A DNA stretch of 24,813 bases from Candidatus Poribacteria bacterium (lineage in GTDB: Bacteria > Poribacteria > WGA-4E > GCA-2687025), in the NCBI GenBank assembly GCA_002687025.1, contig NYZG01000176.1, positions 1 through 24,813 on the forward strand, read 5' to 3'. Within the stretch, counting starts at the first letter, position 1, and every line of letters starts with the position of its first letter. Made by a program: the position numbers and the translations under genes. Of the stretch, positions 1-8,644 are shown one piece after another. The notes beneath the pieces are model-generated. The model was not told where the DNA came from, did not search any database, and saw only the letters and a program-made list of their open reading frames with translations.

Positions 1-1776
1 ATGAGCATCTTCTTCAACGCCGTCTTCTGCCTCTTCGTCGTCACGCTCGCCAACTTCGGATTACGCCGTGTCGTGCCTCGGTACGCCCTCAGTCAGGGCG
101 AGCTGCTCACGATGTACGCCGTCCTGAACGCCGGCATCGCGGTGAGCGGCCACGACTTCTCCCAGACCATCTTCTGCACCCTCGGTACCGCGCACTGGTT
201 CGCGACGCCCGAGAACGAGTGGTCGACCGTCTTCTGGCGCCACGTCCCGGAGTGGACCACCGTGCAGGACCGGTCCGTGCTGCAGCCGCTGTACGAGGGC
301 GACGCCAGCGTCTACGACACCGGCATACTCATGGGCTGGTGGCGCCCCATGCTGTGGTGGACGGCGTTCATGACGCTTGTCGCGTTCGTGGCGCTGTGCA
401 TCAACAGCTTCGTGCGTCGCCAGTGGATCGAGCACGAGAAGCTGTCCTACCCCCTCGTCGAACTCCCCTTCGACCTGACACTGGACAACGCGTCCGCGTT
501 CTTCAGCCGGCGTTCGCTGTGGGTCGGAGTCGGCATTGCCGGCGGAATCGACCTGCTGAACGGCATCGCGACAGTCGTGCCCACGCTCCCCCAGATACCC
601 ATGCGCGTGGACCTGACGGCCGCTTTCGTCGAGCGACCGTGGGACAAGATGGACAAGGTCTTCATCCAGTGGAACCTGTATGCCATCGGCCTTGCGTTCG
701 CGATACCGCTCGACCTGCTCTTCTCGACGTTCTTCTTCTACGGCGTGTGGAAGGCGCAGCGGATCATGGGGAGCGTCCTGGGCGTCCAGACGCCTGGATA
801 CCCCTTCCCCGACCAGCAGCTTCTTGGTGGCTACCTCGCGATAGGAGCCGTCCTGCTTTGGACCGGCCGACGTTACTTCGTCGCGGTTGCCCGCAAGGCT
901 GTCCGGTTGCGCGCCGACGATCGCGACTCGGAGGAGCCCATGACGCACCGATTCGCGCTATGGGGCGGGCTCGCGGGGACGTTCGCGCTCGTAATGATGC
1001 TGTACCGAGCGGGCATGACGTTCTGGTTCGCCTTCGGATTCTTCGCGATCTACTTCAGCATTCTGTTCGCCTTCACGCGACTGCGGGCGGAGGTCGGCCC
1101 GCCGCTCCTGGGCATCCACTACTCCGGGCCCATCCAGCTGATGGTGGCCGGCGCGGGCAGCCGTCGCGTGCCGATCCGCTCTCTTACGGTCGCGGCGCCG
1201 CTGTGGACGCACACGAAGGAGATACGCGACCATCCGATGCCGTACCAGCTCGAGAGCTTCAAGCTCGCGCAGAAGGCGAACATGGACACGCGACGCCTTT
1301 GGAAGGTGATCCTGATCGCGACGGCGATCGCGGTCCCCATGACGCTTCTGGCGTTCCTCCAGGCCAGCTACCACTACGGCGGCACGGGAGGATGGCGAGG
1401 CGTGGCCGCCTACACGCATGTCGAGCGCTGGGTGCAGACGCGCGAGGGAGCAGACGTCCCGTTTCTGCTGGCCACGCTCGTCGGCGCCCTCGTGGTGTTC
1501 GTGAATACGGCGCTCCGTCTGCGCTTCGTGGGGTGGCAGCTTCATCCGCTGGGATACCTGCTCGCCGGGTACTACCATCTCGACCGGCTGTGGACGCCGT
1601 TTCTGATCGCGTGGGCGCTGAAGCTGCTCATCCTGCGTCTGGGCGGTATACGGGGGTATCGGCAGGCGTTGCCGTTCTTCCTAGGGCTGGTGCTTGGGGA
1701 GTTCATCATGGGCAGCGTCTGGGGCATCGTCGGGCTGGCCACCGGCGAGAGGATGTACGCCTTCAAGGGATGGTGA
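1..1776 (+). CDS. DUF6785/DUF6784-family multi-pass membrane protein, 5' end probably outside the window
   Basis: The 591 visible residues form an integral membrane protein with many hydrophobic segments, for example near residues 3-20, 117-134, 171-190, 225-250, 275-290, 318-360, 435-455, 485-505 and 555-580. The segment ALSQGELLTMYAVLNAGIAV near residue 30 and the C-terminal part (LRFVGWQLHPLGYLL) resemble the paired DUF6785 and DUF6784 domains, which occur in Planctomycetes and Poribacteria and look like distant oligopeptide-transporter-type proteins. Substrate is unknown. An ATG falls on base 1, so no upstream ribosome binding site can be seen. In the family as I recall it, about 50 residues precede the first visible helix, so base 1 is probably an internal Met and the gene is cut by the window edge. 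It ends at TGA 1774-1776, 54 bp before the SMP-30 start, in the same direction. Family assignment is recalled, not searched. Confidence 0.75.
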   Translation: MSIFFNAVFCLFVVTLANFGLRRVVPRYALSQGELLTMYAVLNAGIAVSGHDFSQTIFCTLGTAHWFATPENEWSTVFWRHVPEWTTVQDRSVLQPLYEGDASVYDTGILMGWWRPMLWWTAFMTLVAFVALCINSFVRRQWIEHEKLSYPLVELPFDLTLDNASAFFSRRSLWVGVGIAGGIDLLNGIATVVPTLPQIPMRVDLTAAFVERPWDKMDKVFIQWNLYAIGLAFAIPLDLLFSTFFFYGVWKAQRIMGSVLGVQTPGYPFPDQQLLGGYLAIGAVLLWTGRRYFVAVARKAVRLRADDRDSEEPMTHRFALWGGLAGTFALVMMLYRAGMTFWFAFGFFAIYFSILFAFTRLRAEVGPPLLGIHYSGPIQLMVAGAGSRRVPIRSLTVAAPLWTHTKEIRDHPMPYQLESFKLAQKANMDTRRLWKVILIATAIAVPMTLLAFLQASYHYGGTGGWRGVAAYTHVERWVQTREGADVPFLLATLVGALVVFVNTALRLRFVGWQLHPLGYLLAGYYHLDRLWTPFLIAWALKLLILRLGGIRGYRQALPFFLGLVLGEFIMGSVWGIVGLATGERMYAFKGW

Positions 1777-1830
1777 CGCGTACACCCGTGTGCTAGGATG
1801 CGGCCACCACCACACCGAGGAGTCGCGCCG

Positions 1831-2706
1831 ATGGACGTGCTTGTCTACGACCCGGGCATCGAACGCTTGATAGACACCGGCGGCGAGCTGGAGCGAGTCG
1901 CCACCGGATTCATCTTCACCGAAGGCCCTGTCTGGGACGCCAAACGCAGCCGCCTCATATTCAGCGACATCCCGGCGAACCGTCAGTACCAATGGACCGA
2001 GGCCGACGGCCACACCCTATTCCGAGAGCCAACCGGCAACTCCAACGGGCTGACAATCGACGACTCCGGCGCCCTCCTGAACTGCGAGCACTCCGGCCGG
2101 CGCGTCTCCCGCACGGGCATGGACGACGGCAGCCTCATCCCTCTGGCGACGCACTACGACGGCAACCGCCTGAACAGCCCCAACGACCTCGTCGTCCACT
2201 CGAACGGCTCCGTGTATTTTACGGACCCGCCCTACGGCGTCGAGGATTCCGAGCGCGAGATCGACTTCCAGGGCGTTTACCGTCTCGACCTCGACGGGTC
2301 GCTCACGCTTCTCGTGGACGACTTCAACCGTCCGAACGGCCTCGCACTGAACGCCGATGAGAGCGTCCTCATCATCGACGATTCCGCCGAGCACCACGCC
2401 CGCGCCTTCGACGTGCAGGCGGACGGCTCACTCGCGAACGGGCGTCTACTGGCGGAAACCGACTCCTCCGTGGGCGGCGGCGTCCCGGACGGCTTGAAGT
2501 TGGACGTCGAGGGCAACCTGTACATGACCGGCCCGGGTGGCGTGTGGGTGTACGATGTCGACGGCAAGCCTTTGGGCGTCATTCGAGTGCCGGAGACGAC
2601 GGCCAACCTCGCATGGGGCGGACCCAACCGAAAGACGCTCTATTTCACCGCGACGTCGTCGGTCTACCGTGTGAGCGCCAAGGTACAGGGCGTCCGCAGG
2701 TTCTGA
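1831..2706 (+). CDS. SMP-30/gluconolactonase/LRE-like family protein
   Basis: This 291-residue protein has the six-bladed propeller pattern of the SMP-30/gluconolactonase family, which hydrolyses sugar lactones or related esters using one divalent metal. The expected metal ligands are visible: Glu31 in FTEGPVWD, Asn169 in RPNGLALN and Asp220 in VPDGLKLD. The substrate-side Asn118 lies in NSPNDLVV. No signal peptide is seen, so it should be cytoplasmic. An in-frame ATG at 1798 would add 11 residues (MRPPPHRGVAP). I prefer ATG 1831 because AGGAG at 1818-1822 sits 8 nt before it and because the family fold starts there. It lies between the membrane protein and an RraA-family gene on the same strand, which suggests uptake and breakdown of a sugar acid or related small molecule. 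The actual lactone cannot be told from sequence. Confidence 0.88.
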   Translation: MDVLVYDPGIERLIDTGGELERVATGFIFTEGPVWDAKRSRLIFSDIPANRQYQWTEADGHTLFREPTGNSNGLTIDDSGALLNCEHSGRRVSRTGMDDGSLIPLATHYDGNRLNSPNDLVVHSNGSVYFTDPPYGVEDSEREIDFQGVYRLDLDGSLTLLVDDFNRPNGLALNADESVLIIDDSAEHHARAFDVQADGSLANGRLLAETDSSVGGGVPDGLKLDVEGNLYMTGPGGVWVYDVDGKPLGVIRVPETTANLAWGGPNRKTLYFTATSSVYRVSAKVQGVRRF

Positions 2707-2729
2707 CCTGAGCCACGGATAGGGAACCC

Positions 2730-3434
2730 ATGACGGAAGCGGAACTGTTCGACACGCTGCGCGGGGTGTGCGTGGACTCCGCGTGGTCGATCCTCGCGCG
2801 GAACGGGCTTCACGACACGTTCGTGCAGGGCCTGCAGTGCCTGTTCCCCGACCGCAAGATGGTCGGCCGCGCAATCACGATGAAGTACCTACCCCACCGC
2901 GCCGACCTCGTCGAATCGCTCAGGATCCGCGAGCGCGGCCTCGGCAACAACGTCGGCCCCCGCAACGCGACGCCGGGCGACGTGCTTGTCATCGACGCGT
3001 GCGGCATCACGAACGGCGGCGCGTTCGGGGACATTCTGGTGGCGGGACTACAGGCCAACGGCGGCGAAGGCATCGTGATACACGGAGCCATGCGCGACCT
3101 GGCCGCCATCCGCGAGATGGACACGCCCGTCTACTACACCGACACGCACGCGGCGGGCAGTCGCGGGATAATGTGCGTCGACTACAACGTCCCGGTCGAG
3201 TGCGCGGGCGTGGCGGTCGTCCCGGGCGACGTCATCTTCGGCGACTGCGAGGGCGTGCTGGTGATCCCCGCGCATCTCGCGGAGGAAGTCGCGGTCGAGG
3301 CCGCTGCCCTGGAGCACAAGGAGAACTTCGTCCGCTCGAAGATCGAGTCGGGCGCCGTGAAGGTCGAGAAGGCGTATCCGATGAGCGCCGAGCTGCAGGC
3401 GGAGTACGAGGAGTTCAGGAAGGCGGGCTCCTAG
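2730..3434 (+). CDS. RraA-family protein (HMG/CHA aldolase or dimethylmenaquinone methyltransferase-like)
   Basis: The 234-residue protein matches the RraA/'demethylmenaquinone methyltransferase-like' fold. Visible family signatures are GGAFGDILVAG near residue 97, HGAMRDLAAI with Arg122 and Asp123 (the substrate- and metal-binding Arg-Asp pair), and GDVIFGDCEGVLVIP near residue 166. Members with these residues include 4-hydroxy-4-methyl-2-oxoglutarate and 4-carboxy-4-hydroxy-2-oxoadipate aldolases. RraA proper binds RNase E. The length is normal for the aldolase-like branch and too long for RraA itself (about 160 residues). With an SMP-30-like gene 23 bp upstream, a catabolic lyase acting on an oxo or hydroxy acid is the likelier role. 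ATG 2730 is preceded by AGGGA at 2721-2725, a short spacing. Last in its transcription unit, it converges on gcvPA. Confidence 0.85.
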   Translation: MTEAELFDTLRGVCVDSAWSILARNGLHDTFVQGLQCLFPDRKMVGRAITMKYLPHRADLVESLRIRERGLGNNVGPRNATPGDVLVIDACGITNGGAFGDILVAGLQANGGEGIVIHGAMRDLAAIREMDTPVYYTDTHAAGSRGIMCVDYNVPVECAGVAVVPGDVIFGDCEGVLVIPAHLAEEVAVEAAALEHKENFVRSKIESGAVKVEKAYPMSAELQAEYEEFRKAGS

Positions 3435-3662
3435 GGATCCTGGTTTGGGTTGCCGAGGCCGCAGCGGCAGCGTCCGGCGCCTGCGCCGGCCATGGCGCAT
3501 GCGTAACGCCTCCCCCTGCAGGGGAAGGTCGGGACCGACTCCAGGGCGCCTCAGCAGCCACCTGCGCCACCAGATCCAACGCGATCGGGCGCCCGGGCAT
3601 CGCGCCGCGGACGATGACGACCGGGATTCCGGTAGCCCAATAGCGAATGCCTCGTAGCGTGT
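3435..3662. other. Convergent intergenic region with two GC-rich inverted repeats
   Basis: This 228-bp gap separates the stops of the plus-strand RraA-like gene and minus-strand gcvPA. It holds CCGGCG-cctg-CGCCGG at 3475-3490 and the perfect palindrome CCCCTGCAGGGG at 3514-3525. Either could act as a bidirectional transcription end, but neither is followed by a T tract, so a classical intrinsic terminator is not demonstrated. Open frames crossing the gap show no recognisable protein. I see no RNA gene here. Confidence 0.5.
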
Positions 3663-5012
<1,350 letters not shown>

Positions 5013-5015
5013 CGA

Positions 5016-5423
5016 TCAGCCTTCCTGCACTGCCTGCTTGTAGGCTTCGGCGTCGAGCAGCGCGTCGAACGCGTCGGTGTCCGCCACGCGGAGTTTCATC
5101 ATCCATCCCGCGCCGTAGGGGTCCTCGTTGACGAGCTCCGGCTGCTCTTCGAGGGATTCGTTCACCTCGGTCACTTCGCCCGCGAGCGGGGAGTACAGGT
5201 CGAACGCCGACTTCACGGACTCGATGACTCCGAACTCGCCGTCCTGCTCGATAGAGTCGCCGACTTCGGGGGCCTCCACGAACACGACATCACCGATCTC
5301 GTTCTGCGCGTAATCGGAGATGCCGACCGTGCAGATGTCGCCCTCCAGACGGACCCATTCGTGCGTCCCTGCCACGTAGCGCAGATCCTCGGGGAAGGCC
5401 AGCGCGTCGAAATCGGTTACCAT
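5016..5423 (-). CDS. gcvH: Glycine cleavage system H protein
   Basis: This 135-residue lipoyl carrier shuttles the aminomethyl intermediate between the P, T and L proteins. The lipoylation site is Lys71 in GVIESVKSAFDLYSPLAGEV, an exact match to the family motif. THEWVRLEGDICTVGISDYA and GDVVFVEAPEVGDSI are the other standard blocks, and PYGAGWMMKLRV the C-terminal one. Length is normal (about 125-130). ATG 5423 is preceded on the minus strand by AGGAG with 8-nt spacing. It leads a two-gene unit with gcvPA, and its TGA (5018-5016) lies in the gcvPA frame. gcvT is absent from the usual upstream place, where xerC diverges instead. No glycine riboswitch consensus was recognised in the 143-bp upstream gap. 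Confidence 0.96.
   Translation of the reverse strand: MVTDFDALAFPEDLRYVAGTHEWVRLEGDICTVGISDYAQNEIGDVVFVEAPEVGDSIEQDGEFGVIESVKSAFDLYSPLAGEVTEVNESLEEQPELVNEDPYGAGWMMKLRVADTDAFDALLDAEAYKQAVQEG
5020..5026 (-). promoter_or_regulatory. Ribosome binding site that decides the gcvPA start
   Basis: The minus strand reads AGGAAGG here, inside the last codons of gcvH, with a 7-nt spacer to CTG 5012-5010. This is a near-ideal Shine-Dalgarno sequence and spacing. No comparable site precedes ATG 4973, and no ATG, GTG or TTG lies between the TGA and ATG 4973 in the gcvPA frame. It supports CTG initiation coupled to termination of gcvH. Confidence 0.6.
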
Positions 5424-5497
5424 GGGTGGCTCCTAATGAGCGCAGGAATCACGCGCGTGCGACCTCGGTCGGGCCGCGCCCATGGCATTCTGTCACG

Positions 5498-5515
5498 TGC
5501 CGTTCCCAAACGGCA
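5498..5515. promoter_or_regulatory. Perfect inverted repeat in the gcvH/xerC divergent gap
   Basis: TGCCGTT-ccca-AACGGCA forms a 7-bp perfect stem with a 4-nt loop in the 143-bp gap between the divergent gcvH and xerC starts. A compact, nearly palindromic site here could be an operator for one or both genes, or a leader hairpin. No convincing -35/-10 pair was found on either strand nearby. Function is not established. Confidence 0.3.
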
Positions 5516-5566
5516 AGATGAGCGAGCCCCGAGTACCCTCGGCGGCATCGCGACGGAGGCGGCGCC

Positions 5567-6502
5567 TTGACCGAACTCAGCGACGCGATCGAGGGCTTCA
5601 TCGCCTACGTCAGCCGCGAGCGCGACTTCTCGCCTCACTCCGTCCGCGCCTACCGCAGCGACATGAACGAGTTCGCCCACTACTGCCTGGGACAGGACAA
5701 GACGGAGCTGGCCAAGATAGACAATCTGGTCCTCCGAGGCTTCCTGGCGCATCTCCAAAAGGCCGGACGCGCACGTTCCACCATACAGCGCCGCATGTCG
5801 GCGATCAGGTCGCTGTATGGGTGGCTGATGCGTTTCGGGCATGTCACGACGAACCCGACGCTCAAGGTCCGCACGCCGCCCCGTGAAAAGAGACTGCCCG
5901 CCTTCCTAGATCCCGCCGAGGTCGAGGCGCTCCTGGATGCGCCTGACACCGAGACCCCCATCGGCCTGCGCGACGCGTCCATGCTCGAGCTGCTCTATTC
6001 GACGGGCATGCGGGTGAGCGAGCTCTGCGGCCTAGATGTCGACAGCTTCGAGGCCGACATGACGGTCAAGGTGCTCGGCAAGGGCAAGAAGGAGCGGCTT
6101 GTGCCCGTCGGTCGCCCGGCGATGGCGGCCACCGAAGCCTATGTAGCGTGCCGACACGAGCTCTGCTCGAATTTACGAGACGTCAACGCCCTGTACATCA
6201 GTCACATGGGCACGCGCGTGACAGATCGCGCCGTCCGGTACCGTATCGCCGGGTACCTGAAGGATGCCGGCATCGAGAAGAAGGTCACCCCGCACACGTT
6301 GCGCCACAGCTTCGCCACCCACCTCCTCAATGCCGGGGCCGACCTGCGCGTGGTGCAGGAGATGCTAGGACATGTCAGCCTCTCCACCACGCAGATATAC
6401 ACGCACGTCACGACCGAACGGCTGCGCGACGTGTACGCAGCCCTGCACCCCCGCGCGGAGCCGTCCGTCGAGGATGCCACTGTCGGCGAGCCGACCGTAT
6501 GA
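5567..6502 (+). CDS. xerC: Tyrosine recombinase XerC/XerD
   Basis: This 311-residue site-specific recombinase resolves chromosome dimers at dif, working with FtsK at the septum. The N-terminal core-binding domain covers about residues 4-92 and the catalytic domain about 110-290. All active-site residues are visible: Arg149 (STGMRVSEL), Lys172 (GKGKKER), His243 and Arg246 (HTLRHSFATHLL), His269 (LGHVS) and nucleophile Tyr278 (TTQIYTHV). Spacing matches E. coli XerD closely, so this is a host recombinase rather than a phage integrase. Whether it is XerC or XerD, or a single Xer, cannot be settled here. The start is TTG 5567, with GGAGG at 5555-5559 and a 7-nt spacer. Its TGA overlaps the next ATG (ATGA, 6499-6502). 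Confidence 0.93.
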   Translation: MTELSDAIEGFIAYVSRERDFSPHSVRAYRSDMNEFAHYCLGQDKTELAKIDNLVLRGFLAHLQKAGRARSTIQRRMSAIRSLYGWLMRFGHVTTNPTLKVRTPPREKRLPAFLDPAEVEALLDAPDTETPIGLRDASMLELLYSTGMRVSELCGLDVDSFEADMTVKVLGKGKKERLVPVGRPAMAATEAYVACRHELCSNLRDVNALYISHMGTRVTDRAVRYRIAGYLKDAGIEKKVTPHTLRHSFATHLLNAGADLRVVQEMLGHVSLSTTQIYTHVTTERLRDVYAALHPRAEPSVEDATVGEPTV

Positions 6503-8175
6503 CCTCCGCCGCGGCGATCGGCGCCCGCTGCCGCGGATGGCTGCGCACGCGGGAAAACGCGCTGTTCGCGGCGCTCGTGGTCCTGCATCTCGTCCCCGTC
6601 TGGTCCGCGACGTACTTCCCGTCGCAGGACGGGCCGGCGCACATCAACAACGCCAACGTGCTCCGTGAATACGACCACCCCGACCGCACGGTGTTCCGGG
6701 AGTATTACGTCCTCAACACGAACCCGGAGCCCAACTGGGCCGGGCACATCATCCTTGCGGCCCTGATGTACATCGTCCCGATGCTCGTGGCGGAGAAGCT
6801 GCTACTCAGCGGATATGTCGTCCTGCTGGCGATCTCCGCGCGATACGCGGCCGGCGCGGTGCGGCCGGAGGGCCGATGGGTGGCGATCCTCGCCTTCCCG
6901 TTCACCTACAACTTCCTGCTGCACATGGGTTTCTACAACTTCTGCTACAGCCTGCCGATGTACTTCCTCGTCCTCGGCCTGTGGGTGCGCCACGGAGACA
7001 CGTTGGGCCTGCGCGAAACCGTGCTCCTGGGTGTCGCGGCCGTGGGTCTGTACTTCGCGCACGTCCTCTCGCTGGTGACGGCGTACCTCGCCATCGGCGG
7101 CTTGGCCGCATCGGTGACGGGCGTCGAGTTGGTCAAGCTCGCGGCAGGCCGAGAACCGGACGTCCAGGCCATGTGGCGATGCGCCGCTCGCAGGACACTC
7201 ATCACGGTGGCCGCTCTCCTCCCGCCGCTGCTCCTGACCGCGAACTTCCTCTCGCAGAAGGGGACGGCGCGCTCGGCCCGACTCGCGGCAAAGCTCCAGT
7301 GGGACCGGCTGTACATGGTTGAGTCGCTGATCTCGTACAGCGGCCGCGAGGAACTGCTCGCACGGGCCGTGTTCTGGCTGTTCGTCGTCGTGACGGCGTA
7401 CTGTCTCATACGCAAGGTGGCGGTCAGGCACTGGACGCGCTGGGACGCGCTGTTCCTGGTCGCGGCGGGATACGTGCTGGTCTACTTCCGCGCGCCGGAC
7501 GGCATGTCCGGCGGAGGCTTCATCAGCCATCGGCTTATCCTCTTCCCCTTCCTCGCCTTGATCCTCTGGTTCGCCGCCCAGTCGTACTGTCGCCTGTCTC
7601 GCTACACCATCCAGGGCGCGGCGACGGTCCTCGCTATCGCGATGCTCGTCGTGCACACGACATCGTACGCGCGCCTGAACGACTACCTCGACGAGTACCT
7701 CTCCGGCGCCGATCTCATCGAGCCGAACACCACGCTCCTGCCGCTCTGCTTCACCCACAGAGGCCACGACGACGGCGAGTTTCTGTCCAAGCGCATAGGG
7801 CTCTTCCTGCACGCCTCGGGACACATCGCGGCACGGCGCCGCGTGGTGGAACTCGACAACTACGAGGGGAACACGACGTACTTCCCAGTGCTCTTCCGCT
7901 ACGAACTGAACGCCTTCCACCACATGGGCACGCTCGAGGCGCAGCCACCCAAGGTCGACATCGCGTCGTATGTAGCGAAGACCGGCGGGCGCGTCGACTA
8001 CGTGCTGGTGTGGAACATGCGCGAAGACCAGCGTGACCTTCCCGACACGAAGTCCATACAGCGCGAGCTCGACCACGGCTATCATCTCATCCACACGTCC
8101 GAGCCGAGAGGCATGATGCAGCTTTACCGGCGCAACGACCTGTCCACATCCGACGGAGAACTGGGCGATGGGTGA
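6499..8175 (+). CDS. Multi-pass membrane protein, GT-C glycosyltransferase-like
   Basis: This 558-residue protein has roughly nine to eleven hydrophobic segments up to about residue 395, followed by a soluble C-terminal region of about 160 residues. The first helix (about 21-40) is followed by FPSQDGPAHINNA, with Asp44 and His48 in what would be the first external loop. Membrane glycosyltransferases of the GT-C fold keep an acidic catalytic residue in that position, so a lipid-linked sugar transferase is plausible. The resemblance is only at motif level and no family name can be given with certainty. The start at 6499 gives the ATGA overlap with xerC. A longer in-frame reading from 6148 lies wholly inside xerC and is rejected. 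It overlaps the GNAT gene by 8 nt. Confidence 0.8.
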   Translation: MTSAAAIGARCRGWLRTRENALFAALVVLHLVPVWSATYFPSQDGPAHINNANVLREYDHPDRTVFREYYVLNTNPEPNWAGHIILAALMYIVPMLVAEKLLLSGYVVLLAISARYAAGAVRPEGRWVAILAFPFTYNFLLHMGFYNFCYSLPMYFLVLGLWVRHGDTLGLRETVLLGVAAVGLYFAHVLSLVTAYLAIGGLAASVTGVELVKLAAGREPDVQAMWRCAARRTLITVAALLPPLLLTANFLSQKGTARSARLAAKLQWDRLYMVESLISYSGREELLARAVFWLFVVVTAYCLIRKVAVRHWTRWDALFLVAAGYVLVYFRAPDGMSGGGFISHRLILFPFLALILWFAAQSYCRLSRYTIQGAATVLAIAMLVVHTTSYARLNDYLDEYLSGADLIEPNTTLLPLCFTHRGHDDGEFLSKRIGLFLHASGHIAARRRVVELDNYEGNTTYFPVLFRYELNAFHHMGTLEAQPPKVDIASYVAKTGGRVDYVLVWNMREDQRDLPDTKSIQRELDHGYHLIHTSEPRGMMQLYRRNDLSTSDGELGDG

Positions 8176-8626
8176 ACCCCGGATACGCCGCGCCGCAGCG
8201 GCCGACGTCGATGTCCTGGCGGAATACAACATCCGCATGGCGCGCGAGACGGAGGACATCTCGCTCGATCCCGCGACGGTTCGCGCCGGCGTCGCGGCCG
8301 CCCTGGCCGACGAGGCCAAGGGCACGTACTTCGTCGCCGAGGTGGACGATGTCCTCGTCGGTCAGTTGCTCGTGACGACTGAGTGGAGCGACTGGCGCAA
8401 CGGCCCAATGTGGTGGATACAGAGCGTCTACGTCGCGCCCGATTACCGCGGAGCCGGCGTCTTTCGCGCGCTCTACGAGCACACGGTCGAAGCGGCGAGG
8501 CGGCGGGGCGTACCCGCCATTCGCCTTTACGTTGAGGAGGGCAACGACGCCGCGCAGAGCGTCTACCGCCGTCTGGGCATGAAGCCGTCCGGTTACGTCG
8601 TCTACGACCTGGAACCGGTGGAGTAG
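8168..8626 (+). CDS. GNAT family N-acetyltransferase
   Basis: This 152-residue protein transfers an acetyl group from acetyl-CoA to an amine that cannot be identified. It has the standard GNAT order: RIRRAAAADVDVL (beta 1 and helix 1), VGQLLV (beta 4 region), then the acetyl-CoA pyrophosphate loop with YRGAG at 93-97, and the C-terminal GNDAAQSVYRRLGM. ATG 8168 overlaps the previous gene's stop by 8 nt (ATGGGTGA). GGAG at 8155-8158 gives a 9-nt spacer. Position between a membrane protein and tilS suggests co-transcription but not a shared pathway. Confidence 0.93.
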   Translation: MGEPRIRRAAAADVDVLAEYNIRMARETEDISLDPATVRAGVAAALADEAKGTYFVAEVDDVLVGQLLVTTEWSDWRNGPMWWIQSVYVAPDYRGAGVFRALYEHTVEAARRRGVPAIRLYVEEGNDAAQSVYRRLGMKPSGYVVYDLEPVE

Positions 8627-8644
8627 GCCCACGAGGCCGCAGCC

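Noticed and set aside
3435..3662. Small protein gene in the convergent gap
   Set aside because: Frames crossing it are continuations of shadow frames from neighbours, with Arg-rich composition and no ribosome binding site.
5016..5018. TGA between gcvH and gcvPA as a selenocysteine codon
   Set aside because: No SECIS-like stem-loop is evident immediately downstream, and position and context fit a normal gcvH C-terminus.
5424..5566. Glycine riboswitch upstream of gcvH
   Set aside because: I looked for the tandem aptamer core on the minus strand and did not find it; the gap is also too short for two aptamers plus an expression platform. A covariance search would settle it.
6148..6498. N-terminal extension of the membrane protein by 117 residues
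   Set aside because: It lies entirely within xerC in another frame, is Arg-rich without hydrophobic structure, and the ATGA start at 6499 fits the operon.
6802..8325. 507-codon open frame on the minus strand, and similar long antisense frames at 3415-4359, 8648-9739 and 13103-13837
   Set aside because: They lie opposite well-supported genes, have low-complexity Arg/Ala/Gly/Val composition, match no family, and are expected where GC-rich codon bias keeps other frames open.
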